This document shows positions 11,645 to 21,255 of a stretch of DNA of 64,000 bases, piece by piece. The stretch comes from Chondrosia reniformis (Eukaryota; Porifera; Demospongiae; Chondrillida; Chondrillidae), in the NCBI GenBank assembly GCA_947172415.1, contig OX359192.1, positions 5,768,501-5,832,500 on the forward strand, read 5' to 3'. Every line of letters starts with the position of its first letter. The stretch's first letter is position 1. The notes under the pieces are model-generated. The model saw nothing but the letters and a program-made list of their open reading frames with translations. It did not search any database and was not told the DNA's origin. The translations under genes were made by a program, and so were the position numbers.

Positions 11645-14600
11645 ATGGATGAAGTAAAATCAAAGCCTATTCAAGGCAATCAAAATTATTTATTGGTGAA
11701 GAAGCAAGTGAGTACGACCCTAGATTATCTAGGAGATAGTCTATATATGTTACGGTATTGACTAGTAAACATATTTCCTGTGGGTCTACACTGAATCATC
11801 ATCATTAAGAGAGTATTGTAAGATATTAACTACTTTCGAGATAAATAATATAGTCGTATATCGTATGTCTTCTGTTGATTTACCATAAATCTTTATTACT
11901 ATATATTTTGGAGACCTGTACATTTTATTTTCTTTCCCAAGAGTCCTGGCGTTAGTCCAAGTCCTTTGGCCACTTCTATTACGCCTATCGAATCACCCGC
12001 TAATATTGCAATTTGGACATCCTTATCAGTCTTAGCTGGATTGGTGATTGTAGTACTAACCGTTTGTGTTGTCGTGTACTGCTTGATCAAGTGAGTGCAG
12101 CTGCCAGTTGTTAACCTGGTAATCGCTTCAGTAGTGCATGTGGGCAGTACACTGTTCCATGTAATGATGTTGTCACAGATGTGAAATTGCCCAGATGGCT
12201 GGTTTAAAGTACCAGTTGGACACACCTACGTGTACATGCTGTACACCTTAATATTGTTACTGTTGAGTCCTAGCAGGTAAAACCAAAGTAAAGTACATGT
12301 TTGTGGCTTAAAGACCAAGAGATTATCACCACTTATGGTCACTGTACATACACTATAACACAGCTACACAATAGCTATGGGTTATGTGGTTTGTTATGCC
12401 TGGGTATGTGCATGCTGTAATGTATGCTTTTGAATAGCTTGTAAAACGGGGAGAAATTAGATGGTTTTAGTTTACAAGTTTAATGACTAATTGAATGGCG
12501 CAATTCAGTTTAGCTCCCATTCAGGAAGCTTAGTTCTGTAGAAAGTGAAGGCCTATTACTGAATTAGCACTTACTTGTATGCTGTTATTGCCTTTAAGGT
12601 CACACTAAGTTGACTTATTGGCTGCTGACGCTGGTTACCCTTAACTGACTGTGGTAAGCCACATCTTTTGTAGGAGAAAGGAAAGCCTGGCTAGCTGCTA
12701 CAAGAAGACACCAACCATCCGTTATCAGAAAGTGGAAATGAAGGTCTTTCCCAACTTTCTGTAGTAACTTCCAGAAGTTATCACTCATTCCTCCTCTGAA
12801 TCCCCCTAGGATCCAGATGAAGAGGGAAAAGTCAAGTCTTCCAGCAGGGCACCGGAGAAAGTAGCTAGATATACCTCCAAATATACATCTTCAAGGTATT
12901 CAGTCAAAACCATACAAAAATACACATGACTTGTGAGATCCTCTCTCTTCTCCAGCCCTTCAATAGAACGTGGTTTGGAAGTCAGTGCAGGCCATCTCAT
13001 CCTGGTTAGCTCATACAGACATATTGGTTTCCATGACAACTGGTACAGACTTGTTATTGTGCTGATATATTATTGTCTATAATGAATTGAAGCTGCATTA
13101 TAATATAATTATTAAATAAATCTCTAACTTTTACTTTCATATTAATTGGTGAAGCTTATGTGTCTGTCTTGCTTGTACACTGAAAATGACCAACAGCTTA
13201 TGTAATGCCACTTTTCATAGTCCTACATTGAAGATCACTTGAGGAACAAGAACAAGCTAGAAGAGGAATGGAAAGTGTGTATGATCTGTTGAACTGATTA
13301 TTTGAGTCAGCTAATTAAGTCAGTATTTAATTAACTCTTTTAATAATTTGTTTCAGGGCCTAGAGGCTTATACTCCTGATGATGTTGAAATAACTGAGGC
13401 TGTTTTGCAAGAGAATTATCAAAAGAACAGATATCCTGATGCTCTTCCTTGTAAATATGAACTATATTGAACAGTACTGCATGTGCTAAATTGTGTTTCA
13501 CCTCTTTAGATGATCATTCTGCTGTAAAACTGGATAAGGAGGAGAATGAGACTAAAAGTGAATATATTAATGCTAGTTATATTGTGAGTCACAGAATATG
13601 AATCTATATTGAAATGGAGGACCAATAAATTGTGTCAACATGATTGGTACACCTTTGAGTAACTGTTCCGATCTCTTTCAATATTGCCCTTTACTTATTG
13701 CATTATGTATAGTAAATTAAGTTTCATTTTAGATATACAGTATGTTATTGTGGGTGGGTATGTAATAATAAACAGTTCACTCTCTCTCTTTGACCCGCTG
13801 AATTACCTTTCTCTCTCTTTGACCCACTGAAATACCTTTCTCTCTCTTTGACCCGCTGAATTACCTTTTTCTCTCTTTGACCCGCTGAATTACCTTTCTC
13901 TCTCTTTGACCCACTGAAATACCTTTCTCTCTCTTTGACCCGCTGAATTACCTTTTTCTTTCTTTGACCCGCTGAATTACCTTTTTCTCTCTTTGACCCA
14001 CTGAAATACCTTTCTCTCTCTTTGACCCGCTGAATTACCTTTATTGAAGCTTTACCTTCAAGCAAGCAATGTTTAACAAGTCTAGCTTGTTTTCTCCTTC
14101 AGTTTGATGTCAATCCCAAGAAACCAGACTACATTGTCACACAAGGTCCTCTTGTTAACACTGTCAGTGATTTCTGGCAAATGGTTTGGGAGCAGAATGT
14201 AGCAGTGATTGTCATGTTGACAGCACTAAGCGACAAGGGAATGGTAAGAGACCTTCTGGATACACTCATCATCATATTATAACCTTTCTTTTAAATTTCC
14301 TCTATGCAGCCTCAGTCATATCAGTACTGGCCATCAGTAGCAACAAAGACATATAGTTCATATAAAGTATACTCTCAATTTTAGTGAAATTTCCACCTTG
14401 TTTACTGTGCATTCACTCGTGTGTTGCTATAGGTACAGCTAGTATCTGAACACCTGTCCAATCCTGACTACACAATTAGGAGCTTCTACTTACAGAATAT
14501 TAAGGTAAGCAACCAGTATTGTGTGGACTGTCCCTGAGTACATCATTACATCCAATCGCCCTGTAGACAGGAAGTTCAAGGACTGTTACCCAGCTACACT

Positions 14601-15245
14601 ACCATAGCTGGACCAGCCATCAAGTGCCTGCCACCCCCAGGGTCCTTTTGGAATTTAGGAGGTCTGTAGATGTGTCTTTTTATGTCTGTATGGGTGATTA
14701 CATGTAGTTGATTGCCATACAGGAAGGCACGTAAAGCCATGACTGATGACTATCCTATGTTGATACATTGCTCTGACGGGATGGGCAGGTCAGGGACGTT
14801 CTGCTTAATAGATATGTCCATAAGAAGAATAGGAAGAGGTATGTATACATGTAACCTGACACTTGTGACTGCGTGAGCTGTATGTGAATTTGTATTTCAG
14901 TTGCCAAAGAGATAAATCTGGCTGCTACAGTGGAGTATTTAAGAGACCAAAGACCCAATATGGTCAAGACTAAGGTAATATTATTCTGATGACATGCTGT
15001 CCTTATGTGGTAAATAACAGAAATATGGCCCAGTGGAGCAGAAAATATAGAGAAAACTCTTGTATCCTCATCCAAAGCTCTCACTAGGTTTAGTTCCCTA
15101 TAAGCCCTTTACTGTAAAATACACAGTGTAGGAAAATGGCACTTTTGGTTACTCATATCCATTAATTTGTTCACAGGAGCAGTATGAATTTGCATTGACA
15201 GCCCTGGTTGAAGAAACACAATCACTTTTGAAGGGAACTAGTTGA
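11645..15245 (+). CDS. PTPRN-like: Receptor-type pseudophosphatase of the IA-2/PTPRN family
   Basis: Fifteen exons keep phase throughout and give 420 residues: 11645-11707, 11942-12090, 12674-12743, 12810-12895, 12956-13004, 13221-13274, 13357-13450, 13510-13583, 14103-14243, 14310-14366, 14433-14504, 14567-14661, 14723-14838, 14901-14974, 15177-15245. A short N-terminal segment leads to one membrane helix (exon 2), then a juxtamembrane region and one PTP domain. Family marks specific to IA-2/phogrin are [37 protein letters not shown]...[18 protein letters not shown] and [14 protein letters not shown]. The active-site loop has Asp where active PTPs have Ala (HCSAG), as in IA-2. The WPD loop reads WTSHQVP, so the general acid is absent. 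It is predicted catalytically dead. Mammalian members sit in dense-core secretory granules. The large luminal domain of vertebrate IA-2 is missing, or lies in unrecognised upstream exons; no signal peptide is seen. Confidence 0.88.
13780..14041. repeat. 29-bp minisatellite in PTPRN-like intron 8
   Basis: Nine units of about 29 bp (core TTTGACCCGCTGAATTACC, with CT-rich spacers). Two unit types alternate as one CACTGAAAT form to two CGCTGAATT forms, giving a higher-order period of about 88 bp. Reverse reading frames through it are repeat artefacts. Confidence 0.95.
15104..15147 (+). repeat. Dispersed ~55-bp repeat, copy A
   Basis: Matches the consensus CTTTTACTGT ... GTAGGAAAATGG ... TTTTAG found at four other loci. 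It lies in the last intron of the PTPRN-like gene. Confidence 0.5.
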
Positions 15246-15395
15246 TTATAGAAAGACTCGTGTCAGTTGTGTACATATATACAGTGGAAGTTAATATATA
15301 TATATATGCACTAAATTTAAGGATTTTCTGTGTATTTCAAGTGTTTGATTATTTTTTGGAACCTTCATTTCTTGGCAACGGTAGTAGACCTTAAA

Positions 15396-15413
15396 ATGGC
15401 TGCTGATTTATAA
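15396..15413 (+). promoter_or_regulatory. uORF MAADL* overlapping the UBE2U start (TAATG)
   Basis: A five-codon upstream frame starts in the word AAAATGGCTGC and stops with TAA at 15411-15413. The last A of that TAA is the first base of the main ATG. If transcripts start upstream of it, the main frame would need leaky scanning or reinitiation. The word also resembles a YY1-type initiator, so transcription may start within it. Confidence 0.4.
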
Positions 15414-16900
15414 TGCATTCGAGAGCATATTTATTACTTAACAAGGACTTAACACAGCTACAGAGACAGCCTATAAAGGGAATTTCAGCGGCGCCAATCT
15501 CAGAGGACAACTTATTTCAGTGGGAAGCCTCTGTTACGGGACTGGTTGGCACACAGTGGGAGGGCGGGATATTTAGACTGTCGTTAAACTTTAGCAGCGC
15601 GTACAACAGTTCTCCCCCAAATGTCTGGTTCACAACAGTTCCTTTTCATCCTAATGGTACGGAACGACTACATGAGAAGTGACATAACACATTAATGGGA
15701 GGTTTGAATACAGTACAATATAGGCCTACGTGTATGTTACATGTAGGCAACTTTGTCATATCGATTAGTTCATCCTGATACTGGGGTTCCATGTTGTGCG
15801 CTATTGAGAAGCAATTGGAGCGAACAGGCTACAGTATCGTCTTTACTGCTAACTCTTCAGTGTCTCCTTTCTGAGCCTGAACTAGATGATGGCTGCGTCC
15901 TAAATCTGGATGCAGCTCGAATCTGCCTAGAATCCTCTCATGCCTACAGGCAAATAGCACTGGAGTGTGTTGCGGCCAGTTTGAGAATCGATGGTAAGCA
16001 ATCCCTTTAGCTACAGCTTTGCCAACTCTAACCCGTATCGTGTTTTAGCTGGCCTGCCACCGTTCAGTGCTAGTGTAGAGGTACCCCAGGAGAAGGGGGT
16101 GGAGTTGGGCCTTGCTCCCACTTCAAGTGTGCAACAGAGGAGCATGCCCAAAATGGTATCATTTGATAACTACCACTTGCTTTGGAAAGGCATTGCAACA
16201 TCACATCCTTCAAAGTATAAACTGAAGCCTAGTTAGTACTGATCCATATGTACCTCCTATGTTCATATACGTATATACCATATGCAAGGTTTTGTTTAGA
16301 AAATATCGCTAGGGGAAACACAATATAGTTTAAGTTTGAGGGATAACCTACTCGGCTAGTATGTACTATGTAGATGCTCTGACTTTGAGGGTATGTTATG
16401 TTGTCTGCAGTGATGTCAACGTTAGCAAAGGATCCTGTATTTGCAAAGGTTCATTTGAGCAGGGGTCAAGATCAAAAGATTTTGGAAGAAAGATTGCAAC
16501 AGTCAGCAGCTTAGTTGTGTACCAGTGTTTGGTCAGGCAAGTGTCACTTTGTGATTTGTTATTTCCTACAGACACCAAACGTTAAAATATGGCAAATTTA
16601 CTTCCCCACCAAAATCACCTGAGAACAGTGACAGAGGTGCTGATTTTAAGGAGAGGAGAATGACTACTCTTAGGAACATGTACCAAAAGTCCCTCCTTCA
16701 ACCCCCTTCTGGTAAAGACCATACAAGAATTTGTAGGGACACATTTTATGTCTACTACTTTCTACCATATACCTCTAGCCCCGCCTCCCAACAGTTCCAG
16801 GGACTACCCCATTGGTGCCTCACCAACAGATAACGACTATGTAACTGATTTAGTCCAATGGACCCAAACCCTTAATCAGGATGAGCTAGATAGGGTATAA
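15413..16900 (+). CDS. UBE2U: Ubiquitin-conjugating enzyme E2, UBE2U-like
   Basis: Six exons keep phase (15413-15656, 15769-15993, 16049-16231, 16411-16501, 16572-16711, 16779-16900), giving 334 residues. The UBC fold opens with MHSRAYLLLNKDL, as in human UBE2U (MHGRAYLLL). It has the HPN motif (FHPN, split over the first intron), then VHPDTGVPCC with the catalytic Cys, and an L-x-L-helix LLSEPELDDGCVLNLDAARI. The long C-terminal tail matches the UBE2U tail at VSFDNYHLLWKGIATS and at the end, DLVQWTQTLNQ. E2 enzymes carry ubiquitin as a thioester and pass it on with an E3. The third intron appears to use a GTTAGT donor at 16232. Next door, IPK runs in the opposite direction. Confidence 0.88.
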
Positions 16901-16943
16901 AACCAATTTTACATTTTGATGATCATGCAGTGTACAAAATGGA

Positions 16944-16949
16944 AATAAA
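16944..16949 (+). terminator. Poly(A) signal AATAAA of UBE2U
   Basis: AATAAA lies 44 bp past the UBE2U stop and only 15 bp short of the IPK stop codon on the other strand. Cleavage 10-30 bp downstream would put the UBE2U 3' end inside the IPK coding sequence, so the convergent mRNAs probably overlap tail to tail. Confidence 0.6.
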
Positions 16950-16963
16950 TTATACAATCAATT

Positions 16964-18503
16964 TCATAATGTTATCTTTGTTCCAGTTCCTTCCAGTCTT
17001 TCTTCCAAACAGGCACACCCTGCATTCTCCTTATTTACAACATATACAGGTATATCTAGCTTAGCAATGTTTACAGCATGGACAAGCTTGCTTTTCATTC
17101 CTCCAGTGACATCACACAGCCCAGACTTGAATGCTATGTTCTGTTGATCATAATCTGAAACTTTAATATCTCTCAAAAGTGTGGCATCTAGTAACAATGT
17201 AATAATATATTACAGTGACACTTTTAAAATAAAAAGTGTGCATTTTGGTCAAGATTTAGAATTTGTTGGTATAATATCATTGCAAAAACACTAGTCATAA
17301 TATAGTAAATCAAAACAAATAAGTGAATAGAAGACTATTCCTATAGCATATTGGCTGACACCTGACTCCATCCTACCTGGATCGTTTGGGTCTCTATCAT
17401 ACACACCAGCAACATCTGACACAAACACTACTCTCTTTGGTTTATAACGCTCCGATAAAACCTATAATAATAAGGTCAAAATCATCTGTACTCGTGTGAA
17501 CCAACTTGTGGGAATCACTAAACCTCAACAATGAGGTCCCCACTTAGAATAGTGTATCCATTTTGCAGGTCCTTGACACAATCTCCGTGTAGAACTGGTA
17601 CAAAACCTTGGGCTAGCAGCTCTTCCACACCAGTTAGGTCACAACTGTGCAGTATTCCATCTTCCATTTTCCAAGTGCTTGGCTGGACACATCACAATTG
17701 CACATTGTAATTTGTATGAACACTGTAAATACATGGATAATCACACAGCTTGACAACTTACAGATATCCCAAATGCGTTGATCTGGTTTTCAATTAGCTT
17801 TGTTAATACCATCTGATGTAGCTGCACACGTATGCACATATGTCTTACAACACGTCAAGTACACACACACAAAATTGGATTTACATTCAGTACAGCCGCT
17901 CTTGTCTTGCAGAAACCTTTCAAAGTGTCCTCTGGAGATGTAGTTGCTGAGTTGAACCCTCTAACCAGATCATATTGCACAGCCTCAAAGTGACCAAAAG
18001 AGCTGCAGAAATGACATAAATGTACTGCATATGCCAAATCACATATGCACATAACTAGACATGCTAAAGTGTGCTGCATTATATAAATACAACCAATTGA
18101 TTAAGGCACTCATTAGCTAGTTCATTGGATTAGGGAAACTTCAGACTGTATCAGGAGACCAGGTAAAATATAAATTTTAAGGTCATCCCTAGACATGCAC
18201 ATGTGTCCATACCATATACGTATCTGAGATGTCACTCACTCAAAAATACACACGCGCACATACTCATACACACATACATACACACGAACGACACAGATGG
18301 CTGTTACAGTGAGATTAACCATTAATACTCTACATAGTAGACTATACACCATACCCCGCTCCGTGTACTATTATAACATTTTTAATTCCTCGAATTCCTT
18401 TGGCTACTTGATCTAAGGCTAATATATCTAGAGAGTGGTAGGTAGACTTTTTGGTGATGGATGCACCTCCAAGCTTGATAATGGCCGAGAGATCGATGTC
18501 CAT
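16964..18503 (-). CDS. IPK: Isopentenyl phosphate kinase
   Basis: Six exons on the minus strand (18503-18355, 18002-17885, 17812-17762, 17682-17524, 17461-17377, 17187-16964) keep phase and give 261 residues, the usual length. The amino-acid-kinase fold opens with IIKLGGASITKK. Then come VIIVHGAGSFGH, whose His is the residue that marks IPK, PVLHGDCV, ILSGDLI, VSDVAGVYDRDPND and DVTGGMKSKLV. IPK phosphorylates isopentenyl phosphate to isopentenyl diphosphate in the alternative mevalonate route. It is best known from archaea and plants and is patchy in animals. A bacterial glutamate 5-kinase-like enzyme is less likely because of the HGAGSFGH motif and the length. It shares a 179-bp divergent promoter with GPD1. 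One donor (exon 4, GTTTAG) is weak. Confidence 0.88.
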
Positions 18504-18682
18504 TTTAGTCAGTCTCTACTCCAGATATACCACAACCATTCACCATGTTCATTGGTTAATATGGCGTTTGGAACGGCTGGTCTGGGTACGAGACCACAGC
18601 CACCGTGGATCCCGCGGCCCGAGACTTATTAGATTGTCTGTCACGGCGATAACACGTGATTCGTTGTTAGAGCGCTCTCCTC
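18504..18682. promoter_or_regulatory. Bidirectional promoter IPK / GPD1
   Basis: Only 179 bp separate the two start codons. It holds an E-box palindrome CACGTG (18653-18658), a CATTGG (reverse CCAAT) near 18549, an AATATGGCG word, and a GC-rich patch at about 18600-18650 that stands out from the AT-rich surroundings. No TATA box is evident. Confidence 0.6.
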
Positions 18683-21050
18683 ATGGCTGGATTACTGAAA
18701 GACACAAGAGACCTTCGAGTAGCTATCATTGGCTCGGGAAACTGGTAAGTGTAGGTAGGTCCGGCCTTTGAAGTGTACAAGCTCCACTTTTATCGTTACC
18801 AACTTAAATAGTTAAAGTTATTAGCTGAGTATACTTATAGTAGTTTACGTGGCGTTTTGCGTGGAACTTGGTTTAGAAACTGTTATTGTGTATAATAAAT
18901 GGTCTCACCAAAATGTTTGCAAATTCTTACCTTAATGTTGTCTATAATATAAGCATATATTGTAAGAAAATGTAATAATATCATTTTTATAATGGTTCAT
19001 TCTAGTTTGTTTCTATGGGGTTTGATACCCAATCAAATTTAGTGTAATTAATTAGGTATTTTCAAGATGCAGTAGTACTTACTGATGCTTCAATAAGAGA
19101 AATCCTATATCTTGGAATTCCACAACCATGTACATTATATTTTGGAAGAGATTATATTCTTTATCTGACTGTATATAAACTATAAAACAGTCTTTGCAGA
19201 AAGGTGCAGGCCCACGGTCTGGGGTACCCATAACTGGGTTGACTGTATGAGGATGTAGTTGCTAACAAATTGTCCTCCAGTACACGCACCCTAGGAATAG
19301 TGTTCTTGATTTAATTGCCAACCTCACTATTCCAAGTATTTATGTTTGCTACGGTTTGCTACGGTATCACTTTATCAAAGTTGTATGTCATGAAAAAGGT
19401 CTTAGAAGATTGACTGTGTACGTAGTCATAACTAAAGTACCACTGTTCAATTTTGTATGTGATTGGTGCATTTCTCTCATTTTGTATGTGATTGATTCCA
19501 TTTCTCTCATTTTGCTATACCACACATTTTAGGGGTTCAGCTGTCTGTAAGATTATTGGTAACAATGTAGTTCAGTCAGAGTACTTCCAAGATGAGGTTC
19601 GAATGTGGGTTTATGAAGAGTTGATAGACGGTCGAAAATTGACAGATATCATCAACCAAGATCATGAGAATGTCAAGTACCTCCCAGGCATAGAGTTGCC
19701 AGCCAATGTTGTGAGTCCATTTGTATTTAGGTTCACAAATTGAATTGACTAGCTATATTGCAATGTAGGTGGCAGTACCAGATCTGCTAGAGACCACAGC
19801 TGGGGCAGACATTTTGGTGTTCGTGTTACCACATCAGGTCTGTATTGTGCTTCATTCATGTTGACAGTTCTTGTCACTTGTGAAACATTTGTAGTTTGTT
19901 ACAGGAATATGCCAAAAGCTCAAAGGTCATCTGAAGGAAGGAGCATGTGCCATCTCTCTGATTAAGGTAGGGACCCACGTAGCCTGCAAGATGGATGTTA
20001 TAAATGCTGCATCTTAACCTGTACTCACTGCTACTGTTGGATTTTAGTTTAAAGGGAATATTTCCAAATATTAAAGCTGTCTACCACTACATGTATTCAT
20101 TTGGATATTTTAGGGAGTTGATGCTAGTCATGGAGGGTTAAAGCTTGTATCGAGCATCATCCATGACTCACTGGATAACATTGATGTCTCGGTGTTAATG
20201 GGAGCCAATATTGCAAATGAGGTTGCCAGGGAGAATTTCTGCGAGGCAACTATAGGAGCTAGAAATGAGAAGAATGGGCAGCTCTACTTTGAACTCTTTC
20301 ATACAAAGTATTTTCGCATAACTGTCACTAAAGATGCTGCAACAGTGGAAATCTGCGGAGCCTTAAAGGTCAGAAAGGAAGAAAGTTAAAATGCACTAAT
20401 GTTCACTTTCGGACTAACCGATTGGCCTTCTCTTCCTGTGTAGAATATAATAGCAGTTGCAGCAGGGTTCTGTGATGGCTTAAAGTATGTAGCCTGATCT
20501 GTGACACTTGGCCTTTAGAGCGTAGCCTACGGTTTTGTGCATTGTTTAGTTATGGCAGCAACACAAAGGCAGCTGTGATTCGGATTGGCATGCGGGAGAT
20601 GCTCAACTTTGCCAAGCAGTTCTACAAGGGAGTTGAAATGGCCACCTTCTTGGAGAGCTGTGGAGTAGCTGATGTTATTACAACTTGTTTTGGTGGCAGG
20701 AACAAGAGAGTGTCTGAGGAATATGCAAAGAGGAATGGATCCAAGGTGAACAGTTCTTCCGTCCATCCAATTACTCTGTATGTATACTGTATATTGTGCT
20801 CATGTTAGTCTATTGAAGAACTTGAGAATGAAATGCTAAATGGACAGAAGCTGCAAGGACCATTGGCAGCCAAAGAAGTTCATGTTCTTCTGAAAGAAAA
20901 AGGAGAAGAGGCCAAGTATGTATATATCTATGTATGTCCATACATTAGTCACTTGTGGTGTTCTCTTTTTCTAGTTTTCCCTTGTTCACTGCTGTTTATC
21001 GTATCTGTTATGAAGGACTTCCTGTACAGCAGTTGCTTGCGGAAATATAG
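18683..21050 (+). CDS. GPD1: Glycerol-3-phosphate dehydrogenase (NAD+)
   Basis: Nine exons keep phase (18683-18744, 19533-19710, 19769-19837, 19895-19966, 20114-20368, 20444-20484, 20550-20745, 20809-20915, 20975-21050), giving 351 residues against 349 in human GPD1. The enzyme interconverts dihydroxyacetone phosphate and glycerol 3-phosphate with NADH in the cytosol. The Rossmann glycine loop IGSGNWGSAV spans the first intron. Other marks are [38 protein letters not shown] (substrate-binding helix) and CFGGRN. The C-terminus [16 protein letters not shown] is typical. No membrane or targeting segment is seen, which argues against the mitochondrial FAD enzyme. Confidence 0.95.
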
Positions 21051-21255
21051 ATGGCTTAATCATGCTTATATGTAGTTGGTTTAAAAGAAGATGTGTTTTA
21101 AATATATTGTATATAATAGTATCTTAGAGTAACTTGAATACAGTTAAAATTTATTAGTCATCTACCTTCAGTCTTTCATGTTTCCACTTTTAATTGATGC
21201 GAACTATACGTATATACTTTGGGAAAATCTACTGTAAAGTATTTATTATTCCAAA
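21051..21255 (+). promoter_or_regulatory. Short intergenic GPD1-LAS1L, presumed LAS1L promoter
   Basis: A 205-bp AT-rich gap between genes on the same strand. The LAS1L start lies in CCAAAATGGCTGAT, the same AAAATGGCTG-type word seen at other starts here. No TATA box is clear. Confidence 0.4.

Noticed and set aside
13745-14065. 106-codon minus-strand frame rich in [12 protein letters not shown]
   Set aside because: It is the 29-bp intronic minisatellite read in reverse.
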